DNA of 7,026 nt from Euzebyaceae bacterium (GTDB lineage: Bacteria > Actinomycetota > Nitriliruptoria > Euzebyales > Egibacteraceae), in contig JACCXR010000403.1 of the NCBI GenBank assembly GCA_013696915.1, forward strand, positions 1 to 7,026, in the 5' to 3' direction. Positions 1-6,090 of this stretch are shown here, one piece after another. The translations under genes were made by a program, and so were the position numbers. The notes below the pieces were generated by a model. That model saw nothing but the letters and a program-made list of their open reading frames with translations, did no database searches and was not told the DNA's origin. Each line of letters starts with the position of its first letter. Positions within the stretch are counted from its first letter, which is position 1.

Positions 1-1059
1 GCGCCACCGTCCCCGACCGCGGCACCCTCGCCCAACGGGGCGCCGTCCCCGACCTGCGCGCCGGCGCCGCTGCCGCTGCGGGCCGCCCAGCTGCTCGTCG
101 TGGGCCTTCCGGGCGTCACCGGACCCGCAGACCCCCTCGCCGTGGAGGTCGCCGACGTCGGCGTGGCCGGCGTGCTCCTCACCGGAGGCAACGTCGAGAC
201 CGCGGAGCAGGTCGCGGAGCTCGTCGGCGGCCTGCGCGCGGCGAGTCCACTGCCGCTGCTGGTCGCGACCGACGAGGAGCCGGGCCGCGTGTCGAGCTTC
301 CGGTCGCTGCTCGGCGGCAGCCCCTCGGCCCGGACGCTGGCGGCCCGGGGGACGCCGGCCGACGTGCGGGCGTTCGCGCGCGAGCTCGGCGAGGGCCTCG
401 CCGGCCTCGGGGTCGACCTGAACCTCGCGCCGGTCGCCGACGTCGACGGGGGGCCCGCCACGGGCATCGTCGGCGACCGGTCGTTCTCCGACCGCCCGCG
501 GGCGGCCGCCCGCTACGCGCTGGCGTTCACGCAGGGCCTCGCCGACGCCGGCGTGCTTGCCGCGGCGAAGCACTTCCCCGGCCACGGCCGGTCCCAGGTG
601 GACAGCCACGCCGCGCTCGGCGTGGTCACGGCGACCGTCGAGGAGCTGCGGGTCACCGATCTCGTGCCGTTCGTGATGCAGATCGAGGCGGGCGTGCCGG
701 TCGTCATGACCGGCCACGTCGCCTACACGGCCCTGGACGAGACGATGCCGGCCAGCCTGGCCCCGCAGACGTACGCGCTCCTGCGCGAGATGGGCTTCGA
801 CGGCGTGGCCATGACCGACTCGCTGGGGATGGGGCCGGTCAACCTGCGCTGGCCGTTCGGGGAGGCCGCGGTGCTCGCCGTCGCAGCCGGGGCCGACGCG
901 GTGCTCGCGACCGACGGGAACCAGGCCCGTCCGATGCGCGACGCACTGGTCGCGGCCGTCGAATCGGGCCGGCTGCCGGAGGACCGGCTCGACGAGGCCG
1001 TGGTCCGCATGCTCGCCCTGCGCGACATCGACCCGGCCGGCATCGTCTGCCCCTCCTGA
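1..1059 (+). CDS. GH3 family beta-N-acetylhexosaminidase (NagZ-like), 5' end cut by window
   Basis: Glycoside hydrolase family 3, single (beta/alpha)8-domain type. The family releases N-acetylglucosamine from peptidoglycan fragments or related glycans. The frame is open from base 1 (352 residues visible), so the true start lies outside the window; the GTG at 100 falls inside the conserved first beta-strand and is not the start. Visible residues 1-23 are Ala/Pro/Ser/Thr-rich (APSPx-type repeats), which looks like a linker after a signal peptide or lipobox, so the enzyme is probably exported (inference). The domain begins near residue 27. GDRSFS matches the NagZ substrate-binding segment. KHFPGHG (190-196) is followed by D201-S-H203, the Asp-His dyad of NagZ enzymes. 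VAMTDS carries the likely nucleophile D273. The short length and D-S-H dyad favour a NagZ-like enzyme over a two-domain beta-glucosidase. Substrate specificity is not proven. It converges on glpK. Confidence 0.88.
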   Translation, partial: APPSPTAAPSPNGAPSPTCAPAPLPLRAAQLLVVGLPGVTGPADPLAVEVADVGVAGVLLTGGNVETAEQVAELVGGLRAASPLPLLVATDEEPGRVSSFRSLLGGSPSARTLAARGTPADVRAFARELGEGLAGLGVDLNLAPVADVDGGPATGIVGDRSFSDRPRAAARYALAFTQGLADAGVLAAAKHFPGHGRSQVDSHAALGVVTATVEELRVTDLVPFVMQIEAGVPVVMTGHVAYTALDETMPASLAPQTYALLREMGFDGVAMTDSLGMGPVNLRWPFGEAAVLAVAAGADAVLATDGNQARPMRDALVAAVESGRLPEDRLDEAVVRMLALRDIDPAGIVCPS

Positions 1060-1163
1060 CCGCGGACCCGGCCGGCGCCGTCTGCCTCTCCCGACCGCGG
1101 ACCCGGCCGCCGCCGTCTGCCTCTCCTGACCGCCGATCCCGGCCGGCGCCGTGTGCCCTTCCT
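1023..1163. repeat. Four imperfect ~35-bp tandem repeats spanning a gene end
   Basis: Units are 1023-1057, 1058-1092, 1093-1127 and 1128-1163 (35, 35, 35 and 36 bases). The second and third match at 33 of 35 positions. The fourth has a one-base insertion and some substitutions, and the first is diverged in its 5' third. The first unit is the coding 3' end of the GH3 gene, whose TGA stop spans the junction of the first two units. Later junctions repeat the same context: CCTGAC at the third/fourth junction and after the fourth, and CCCGAC at the second/third. The array fills nearly all of the space before the convergent glpK stop. The units contain the self-complementary strings GGCCGGC and CGGCGCCG, so folding is possible, but no T-tract follows. 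Confidence 0.85.
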
Positions 1164-1177
1164 GACAGCGGCGCGGG

Positions 1178-2671
1178 TCAGTCCGGCCGGGCCCAGCCAC
1201 GGCTGCGCTCGACGGCGTGGCGCCACCGGGCCTGGCGGGCCTCCCGTTCGCGGGTCGGCATCGCGGGGGTGAACCGGCGGTCGAGCTGCCACACGGCGGC
1301 GAGCTCGTCGGTCGAGGACCACACCCCGGCCCCCAGACCCGCCAGGAAGCCGGCGCCCAACGCCGTGGTCTCCGCGACCTTCGGCCGCAGGACGGGGACT
1401 CCGAGCAGGTCCGCCTGGAACTGGCAGAGCAGATCCATCGCCGAGGCGCCGCCGTCGACCCGCAGCTCGGCGAGCTCCACGTCGGAGTCGGTCTCCATCG
1501 CCTCGACGACGTCGCGGGTCTGGTGGGCCATCGCCTCGACCGCGGCGCGCACGAGGTGCGCGCGGGTCGTGCCGCGCGTCAGGCCCACGATCGTCCCGCG
1601 GGCGTAGGGGTCCCAGTGCGGGGCGGCGAGCCCGGTGAAGGCCGGGACCATGTAGACGTCCCCGGTGTCGGGGACGCTGTCGGCGAGCGGCCCGGCCTCG
1701 GCCGCGGCGCCGATGATCCCCAGCCCGTCGCGCAACCACTGGATCGCCGCTCCGGTCACGAAGATGGAGCCCTCGAGCGCGTAGACCAGCCCCTCGCCGA
1801 GGTCCCACGCCACGGTGGTGAGCAGCGTCTCACTGACCGGCGCGTCCCTGCCGGTGTTCAGCAGCACGAAGCTGCCGGTGCCGTAGGTGTTCTTCGACGT
1901 GCCGGGGGTCCAGCAGCCCTGGCCGAACAGCGCCGCCTGCTGGTCGCCGGCGATCCCCGTGATGGGCACCGCCGCGCCGAGGAATGCGTCGGGGTCGGTG
2001 GTCCCGAAGCCGCCGGCGTTGGGCCGGACCTCGGGCAGCACCGACGGCGGGACGTCGAGCAGGTCGCAGAGCTCGTCGCTCCAGGCGCCCCGCCGGATGT
2101 CGTAGAGCATCGTGCGCGCGGCGTTCGACGGGTCGGTCGCGTGGACCGCCCCGCCGGTGAGGTTCGCGACCAGCCAGCTGTCGACCGTCCCGAAGGCGAG
2201 GTCCCCCCGCCCCGCGGCGTCCCTCGCCCCGTCGACGTGGTCGAGCAGCCACGCGAGCTTCGTGCCCGAGAAGTAGGCGTCGATCACCAGGCCGGTCCGG
2301 CGGCGGACGAGATCGCTGTGGCCGGCGTCGCGCAGCGCCTCGCACAGCGCGGCCGTGCGGCGGTCCTGCCACACGATCGCCCTGGCGACCGGTCTGCGCG
2401 TGTCCCGGTCCCACAGCACGACCGTCTCGCGCTGGTTGGTGATCCCGATCGCCGCGAGGTCGCCGGCGGCGACCCCGCCGGCGTCCAGGGCCTGCTCGCA
2501 GGCGGCGAGGACCGCCGCGAGGATCTCGTCGGCGTCGTGCTCGACCCACCCCGGCCGCGGGAAGTGCTGCGGGAACTCGGTGTAGCCGCGGGCGGTGACG
2601 CCGCCCGACTCGTCGAGCACCATCGCGGTCACGCCGGTGGTGCCGGCGTCGATCGTCAGCACCCTCGTCAT
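1178..2671 (-). CDS. glpK: Glycerol kinase (FGGY family), divergent
   Basis: ATP-dependent kinase converting glycerol to sn-glycerol 3-phosphate in the cytoplasm. The 497 residues match the family's usual ~500. The N-terminal FGGY domain opens with a nucleotide-binding loop, DAGTTG (8-13). NQRET (79-83) holds glycerol-contact residues R81 and E82, and Y133 lies in the FGGY signature YFSGTKLAWLLDH. GIAGDQQAALFGQ (239-251) holds catalytic D243. KNTYGTG (260-266) and VDGGASAMDLLCQFQADLLG (405-424) mark the C-terminal domain. The ATG at 2671 lies 7 codons before the DAGTT loop and has only a weak GGAG-like site. It begins 17 bases after the pgi stop, so co-transcription and possible translational coupling with pgi are likely. 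Oddities: the loop reads DAGTTGVT where E. coli has DQGTTSSR, and the fructose-1,6-bisphosphate loop (GGxGGTRIP) is absent. Another FGGY polyol kinase cannot be fully excluded. Confidence 0.9.
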   Translation of the reverse strand: MTRVLTIDAGTTGVTAMVLDESGGVTARGYTEFPQHFPRPGWVEHDADEILAAVLAACEQALDAGGVAAGDLAAIGITNQRETVVLWDRDTRRPVARAIVWQDRRTAALCEALRDAGHSDLVRRRTGLVIDAYFSGTKLAWLLDHVDGARDAAGRGDLAFGTVDSWLVANLTGGAVHATDPSNAARTMLYDIRRGAWSDELCDLLDVPPSVLPEVRPNAGGFGTTDPDAFLGAAVPITGIAGDQQAALFGQGCWTPGTSKNTYGTGSFVLLNTGRDAPVSETLLTTVAWDLGEGLVYALEGSIFVTGAAIQWLRDGLGIIGAAAEAGPLADSVPDTGDVYMVPAFTGLAAPHWDPYARGTIVGLTRGTTRAHLVRAAVEAMAHQTRDVVEAMETDSDVELAELRVDGGASAMDLLCQFQADLLGVPVLRPKVAETTALGAGFLAGLGAGVWSSTDELAAVWQLDRRFTPAMPTREREARQARWRHAVERSRGWARPD

Positions 2672-2688
2672 CGCACGCTCCGGTCCGG

Positions 2689-4284
2689 TCAGCGGGTGGC
2701 GGCGTCGACGGCGTCGGCCAGCGCCTCGAGGCCGCCCGGCCGCTCGACCCCGACCTGGGCGACGCGGCGGCCGTGGTCGCGCAGGCTGCGCAGGTCGCCG
2801 ACGGCCTGCGCGCGCACGAGGGTCGCGAAGTCGAAGTCGCGCCCGGGGATGTCCGGTCCCGGCGCGGTCGGGTCAGAGCCGGGGCGGTCGACGACCTGGA
2901 GCGCGACGATGCTGTCGGGGCCGCCCTTGTGCAACTGCCCGGTCGAGTGCAGGAACCGGGGGCCCCAGCCGAAGGTCGTGGCGACCCGGCGCCGGTCGCG
3001 GACGACCTGCCGGAGCCGCTGCAGCGGCTCGGCGTGCGCCGCCGTGGGAGCGAGGTAGGCCTGCACGCTGAAGTAGTCGCCGGGCCGAAGCTGGTCGAGC
3101 AGCGCGGCGACGTCGCCGTGCTCGGGGTCCGGCAGCGCGCCCCCGCCGGTCGTCACGTCGGTGAGCACCGCCAGGGTGTTCGCCTTCGACTCGGCGACGT
3201 TCGGCTCGTCGAACGGGTTCACGTCCAGCAGGACCCCCGCGAGCGCGGTCGCCATCTCCCAGCGCACGAACTCGGCCCCGAGGTCGAGGCGGTCGCCGAC
3301 GTCGACGGTCATCACCGGGTGGCCGGCGGCGGCCAGGTCGTCGACGCCGAGCAGGCCCTCGCCGGAGTGGTGCAGCGACACGAACGCGCGGTCGTCGCCG
3401 TAGACCGCGGGCTCGCCGATGACCTCGCCGACGACGGGCACGATCCCGCGGCCGCGTTTGCCCGTCGACTCGGCGACCAGCTGCTCGACCCAGTCCCCGA
3501 GCGGCGCGAGTTCCGTCGGGGCAAGCAGGGTGAACTTGTCGCGGCCCGAGCGCGCGAGGCCGCCCATGAACGCGGCGAGCCGGGCGGCCGGGTTCTCCTC
3601 GACCGGGACATGCGGCCCGCAGCGGTCGATCATCGCGCCGGCGCGGCGCCAGATCGCGGCGACGTCGACGCCGAGGAGCGCGGCGGGGACCATGCCGAAG
3701 TACGACAGCGCCGAGTACCGCCCGCCGATGTCGGAAGGATTCGTGAAGACGGAGCGATAGCCGGCGGCGCGCGCCTCCTCCTCGAGCGCCGACCCGCCGT
3801 CGGTGACGGCGACCAGCCGGTCCGGGCCGGGCAGCAGGCGGGCGGCGTGGGCGCCGAAGTCGCGGGTCTCCTCGGTGCTGCCGGACTTGCTCGACACGAC
3901 CACCAGCGTGCGCGACAGGTCGACGTCGTCCAGCAGCGCCCGGACGGCATCGGGATGCGTGGAGTCGAGGACGTCCAGTCGCGCGCCGCGCACGTGGCCG
4001 GAGAAGACCTTGGCGAACACCTCGGGCGCCAGGCTCGACCCGCCCATGCCGGCCAGCAGCACCCGGTCGACGCCGGCCGCGTGGGCCTCGTCGGCGAAGC
4101 GGGCGAGGGCGTCGGCCCAGCCCCGCGGCCCCGCCGCCACGTCCAGCCAGCCAAGCCGGTTCGCGACGACCTCGAGGCCCTCCGGGTCGGAGGACCACAG
4201 GGTCGCGTCGCGGGCGTGCAGGCGGGCGACCGCGTTGACGCCCGCGAGCTCGTCGAGCGCCGCATGCGCGGGGTCGGGTGCCAT
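2689..4284 (-). CDS. pgi: Glucose-6-phosphate isomerase, stand-alone form of the Tal-Pgi type
   Basis: Interconverts glucose 6-phosphate and fructose 6-phosphate in glycolysis and gluconeogenesis. The 531 residues resemble the Pgi half of actinobacterial and cyanobacterial transaldolase/Pgi fusion proteins; no transaldolase domain is present. Visible elements: GMGGSSLAPE (79-88) in the first SIS domain; phosphosugar loop SSKSGSTEET (131-140); IGEP (289-292), matching the GEP motif of classical Pgi whose Glu is the catalytic base (E291 here); NPFDEPNVAESK (356-367), a variant of the second Pgi signature ending in the conserved Lys (K367); and GPRFLHSTGQLHKGGP (441-456), as I recall it from the fusion family. 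The frame stays open upstream, but ATG 4284 is chosen because a strong GAGGAGG site sits 4 bases before it and homology starts there. A longer start would run into the divergent nitrobindin gene. First gene of a pgi-glpK unit. Confidence 0.9.
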   Translation of the reverse strand: MAPDPAHAALDELAGVNAVARLHARDATLWSSDPEGLEVVANRLGWLDVAAGPRGWADALARFADEAHAAGVDRVLLAGMGGSSLAPEVFAKVFSGHVRGARLDVLDSTHPDAVRALLDDVDLSRTLVVVSSKSGSTEETRDFGAHAARLLPGPDRLVAVTDGGSALEEEARAAGYRSVFTNPSDIGGRYSALSYFGMVPAALLGVDVAAIWRRAGAMIDRCGPHVPVEENPAARLAAFMGGLARSGRDKFTLLAPTELAPLGDWVEQLVAESTGKRGRGIVPVVGEVIGEPAVYGDDRAFVSLHHSGEGLLGVDDLAAAGHPVMTVDVGDRLDLGAEFVRWEMATALAGVLLDVNPFDEPNVAESKANTLAVLTDVTTGGGALPDPEHGDVAALLDQLRPGDYFSVQAYLAPTAAHAEPLQRLRQVVRDRRRVATTFGWGPRFLHSTGQLHKGGPDSIVALQVVDRPGSDPTAPGPDIPGRDFDFATLVRAQAVGDLRSLRDHGRRVAQVGVERPGGLEALADAVDAATR

Positions 4285-4288
4285 CGGG

Positions 4289-4295
4289 CCTCCTC
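4289..4295 (-). promoter_or_regulatory. Ribosome binding site of pgi
   Basis: On the - strand the bases read GAGGAGG, near-perfect to the 16S anti-Shine-Dalgarno, followed by CCCG and ATG at 4284-4282. This decides the pgi start against in-frame starts further upstream. Confidence 0.85.
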
Positions 4296-4332
4296 GAGGG
4301 ATTCCGGTTACGGACGCGGCGAGGCTACCGCG

Positions 4333-4355
4333 CGGCAGGACGTACCCTCCTGCCG
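4333..4355. promoter_or_regulatory. Inverted repeat in the pgi/nitrobindin divergent promoter region
   Basis: The arms CGGCAGGA (4333-4340) and TCCTGCCG (4348-4355) are perfectly complementary across the 7-base spacer CGTACCC. The repeat lies in the 86-base gap between the divergent pgi and nitrobindin starts, 15 bases before the nitrobindin ATG. It contains a TACCCT string (4343-4348) that fits a loose actinobacterial -10 pattern for the rightward gene; no convincing -35 was found. It may be an operator for a dimeric regulator or a 5'-leader hairpin. The repeat itself is certain; its role is inferred. Confidence 0.5.
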
Positions 4356-4360
4356 GCGAG

Positions 4361-4365
4361 AGGAG
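4361..4365 (+). promoter_or_regulatory. Ribosome binding site of the nitrobindin gene
   Basis: AGGAG, within the purine-rich GAGAGGAGAAGAG, lies 5 bases before ATG 4371. It supports this start rather than the in-frame ATG at 4278, which would overlap the pgi 5' end and lacks homology. Confidence 0.8.
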
Positions 4366-4370
4366 AAGAG

Positions 4371-4844
4371 ATGGCGTCACCGCCGCTGCACGCCGACATC
4401 GCGCCCCTGGCGTTCCTGCTCGGCACCTGGACGGGGGAGGGGGCGGGGGAGTACCCCACGATCGCGCCGTTCCGCTACGGCGAACAGGTCCGCTTCGGCC
4501 ACGTCGGCAAGCCGTTCCTCGCCTACTCGCAGCGGACCTGGTCACTCGACGACGGCCGCCCGTTCCACGCCGAGTCCGGCTACTGGCGCCACGTCGGCGA
4601 CGGGCGGGTCGAGCTCGTGCTCGCGCACCCGACCGGCGTCACGGAGATCCAGCACGGCCTTCTGCGGGAGCGCTCGCTGCGGCTGGCGTCGGTCGCGATG
4701 GGGCTGACGCCGACGGCCAAGCGGGTCGACGCGCTGGAACGGGACATCGACGTCGACGGGGATCGGCTGGCCTACGCGGTCCGGATGGCGGCCGTCGGAC
4801 AGGCGCTGACGCATCACCTCGCCGCCGTGCTCGTCAAGGACTGA
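4371..4844 (+). CDS. Nitrobindin / THAP4-type haem-binding beta-barrel protein (peroxynitrite isomerase family)
   Basis: Small cytoplasmic protein of 157 residues in the nitrobindin family (DUF1794, FABP-like beta-barrel; M. tuberculosis Rv2717c is a member). Family members bind ferric haem and react with NO or isomerise peroxynitrite to nitrate. The diagnostic GxWxGxG motif is present as GTWTGEG (18-24), followed by GEYPTI. W56 to G70 (WSLDDGRPFHAESGY) resembles the conserved middle of the barrel. Near the C-terminus, THHLAAVL (147-154) holds the likely proximal haem ligand H149 of the usual HLxAxL pattern. Length matches the bacterial single-domain form (about 160). No signal peptide or membrane segment is seen. 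Divergent from pgi and convergent with rtcB, it is probably monocistronic. Haem binding and activity are inferred from the family. Confidence 0.87.
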   Translation: MASPPLHADIAPLAFLLGTWTGEGAGEYPTIAPFRYGEQVRFGHVGKPFLAYSQRTWSLDDGRPFHAESGYWRHVGDGRVELVLAHPTGVTEIQHGLLRERSLRLASVAMGLTPTAKRVDALERDIDVDGDRLAYAVRMAAVGQALTHHLAAVLVKD

Positions 4845-4860
4845 CCGGGCCGTCCGGTCA
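4842..4860. terminator. Inverted repeat joining two convergent stop codons; possible bidirectional terminator
   Basis: TGACCGG (4842-4848) and CCGGTCA (4854-4860) form a perfect 7-bp stem around the 5-base loop GCCGT. The left arm begins with the nitrobindin TGA, and the right arm is the rtcB TGA read on the other strand. The hairpin is the same on both transcripts. There is no U-tract, so termination here is inferred; many high-GC terminators lack one. Confidence 0.45.
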
Positions 4861-6024
4861 CACGCCCTTGTAGTTGAGGACACCGCGCAGGGTGTGCTCG
4901 ACGTCGACGAGGTCGCGCTGGTCGGCCATCACGGTGTCGATGTCCTTGTACGAGGCCGGGATCTCGTCGACCAGGGCGCGGGCGCTGCGCGACAGCCAGA
5001 CCCGGCCCTTCATGGCGGCGTGCAGGTCGTCCTCGGTGAACCGCCGCTTCGCCTGACGGCGCGACATCGCCCGGCCGGCGCCGTGCGCGCAGGAGTTGAA
5101 CGACGCCGGGTTCCCACGTCCGCGGACGATGAACGTCGCCGTGCCCATCGACCCGGGGACGATGCCGCGATCGCCCTGCGCGGCGCGGATGGCGCCCTTG
5201 CGCGTGACCCAGACGTCCTCGCCGCCGTGACGCTCGACCGCGGCGTAGTTGTGGTGACAGTTGATGCGCTGCGTCGCGGCGCCGCGGCCAACCTCGGCGA
5301 GGAGGTCCGCCAGCGCGGCGTCCATCATGCGGGCGCGGTTGGCGAACGCGTAGTCCTGGGCGAAGAACAGATCGGCGACGTAGGCGTCGAACTCCGGGGT
5401 GCCCGCCAGCACGTAGGCGAGGTCGGGATCCTCGAGCGCGACGTCGAGCCTGCGCATCAGGCCCTTCGCGGCCGTGATGTGGCGCTGCGCGAGCTGGTTG
5501 CCGATGCCGCGGGAGCCGCTGTGGAGCACGATCCACACGCGGTCGCGCTCGTCGATGCAGACCTCCAGGAAATGGTTGCCGGAGCCGAGCGTGCCGTACT
5601 GCTCGCCGAGCTTGCGCTGCTGGTCGGTCGTCAGGGTCGTCGACGGCCTGCGGGGTGCGCGGGCGAACCAGGCGAGCCCCGCGTCCCGGCGCGCGTGACC
5701 CTGCCCCACGCCGGCGGGGACCGAACGGGCGATGCGGCCGAGCAGCGGCGCGAGGTCGTCCGGCAGGTCGGGCGCGCGCAGGTCGGTCTCGACCGCGATC
5801 ATCCCGCAGCCGATGTCGACGCCGACGGCGGACGGGATCAGCGCGTCGCGGGTCGGGATCACCGAGCCGACCGTGGCGCCCTTGCCGAGATGCGCGTCGG
5901 GCATGAGCGCCACGTACCCCTGGACGACGGGCAGGCGGGCGGTGACGGCGGCCTGGGCGGCCGTCACCTCGTCGAGGACGGACGCCCAGCTGAGCACGCC
6001 TGGGGCGATGGTCCTGGGCGGCAT
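4858..6024 (-). CDS. rtcB: RtcB RNA-splicing/repair ligase
   Basis: GTP- and Mn(II)-dependent ligase joining RNA 2',3'-cyclic phosphate or 3'-phosphate ends to 5'-hydroxyl ends, acting in RNA repair. The 388 residues compare with 408 in E. coli. Active-site motifs are all present: GVDIGCG (68-74) with metal ligands D70 and C73; GSGNHF (147-152) with H151; HSGSRG (168-173) with H168; NCHHNY (255-260) with H258; TRKGAIRA (274-281); GSMGTATFIVRG (291-302); and SCAHGAGRAMSR (311-322) with H314 as the guanylylated histidine. The C-terminus ends in the typical YKDIDTV...NYKG. ATG 6024 follows a GGGGAG site at a 7-base spacing. No RtcA cyclase, RtcR activator or archease is in the window. Divergent from the AIM24 gene and convergent with nitrobindin, it appears to be a single-gene transcript. 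Confidence 0.95.
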   Translation of the reverse strand: MPPRTIAPGVLSWASVLDEVTAAQAAVTARLPVVQGYVALMPDAHLGKGATVGSVIPTRDALIPSAVGVDIGCGMIAVETDLRAPDLPDDLAPLLGRIARSVPAGVGQGHARRDAGLAWFARAPRRPSTTLTTDQQRKLGEQYGTLGSGNHFLEVCIDERDRVWIVLHSGSRGIGNQLAQRHITAAKGLMRRLDVALEDPDLAYVLAGTPEFDAYVADLFFAQDYAFANRARMMDAALADLLAEVGRGAATQRINCHHNYAAVERHGGEDVWVTRKGAIRAAQGDRGIVPGSMGTATFIVRGRGNPASFNSCAHGAGRAMSRRQAKRRFTEDDLHAAMKGRVWLSRSARALVDEIPASYKDIDTVMADQRDLVDVEHTLRGVLNYKGV

Positions 6025-6031
6025 TTGCCGA

Positions 6032-6037
6032 CTCCCC
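6032..6037 (-). promoter_or_regulatory. Ribosome binding site of rtcB
   Basis: GGGGAG on the - strand (within AAAGGGGAGT), 7 bases before the rtcB ATG at 6024. Confidence 0.75.
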
Positions 6038-6052
6038 TTTCGCTGGCCGGTG

Positions 6053-6065
6053 GGGCATCATGCCC
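6053..6065. promoter_or_regulatory. 13-bp palindrome between rtcB and the AIM24 gene
   Basis: GGGCAT (6053-6058), a central C, then ATGCCC (6060-6065): a perfect dyad in the 66-base divergent spacer, 25 bases before the AIM24 GTG and 28 before the rtcB ATG. It could be an operator shared by the two genes. I found no convincing -35/-10 pair on either strand in this spacer. The regulatory role is inferred only from the symmetry and place. Confidence 0.35.
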
Positions 6066-6080
6066 TCTTCGGACATGACG

Positions 6081-6086
6081 GGGAGG
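6081..6086 (+). promoter_or_regulatory. Ribosome binding site of the AIM24-family gene
   Basis: GGGAGG, 4 bases before the GTG at 6091. It supports a GTG start; no in-frame ATG lies close by upstream. Confidence 0.75.
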
Positions 6087-6090
6087 CGCA

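Noticed and set aside
1023..1163. Possible CRISPR array
   Set aside because: The ~35-bp units are contiguous, imperfect and without spacers; one unit is coding sequence, and no cas gene is present.
723..1808. 361-codon - strand frame across the GH3 end, the repeats and glpK
   Set aside because: Arg-rich shadow in another frame; it crosses two real genes and the repeat array.
1217..3058. 613-codon open frame on the + strand across glpK and the end of pgi
   Set aside because: It is antisense to two genes with clear catalytic motifs. The translation is Arg/Gly/Ala/Pro-biased with no recognisable domain, as expected where high GC removes stop codons.
4285..4545. N-terminal extension of pgi upstream of ATG 4284
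   Set aside because: It would overlap the nitrobindin gene, encodes a Pro/Arg-rich stretch without homology, and the strong GAGGAGG site sits just before 4284.
2773..4707. 644-codon + strand frame across pgi and the nitrobindin gene
   Set aside because: Antisense to pgi and out of frame with nitrobindin. Low-complexity composition and no motif; a GC shadow.
4894..6078. 394-codon + strand frame opposite rtcB
   Set aside because: Mirrors rtcB on the opposite strand with no domain of its own; rtcB motifs and ribosome site are decisive.
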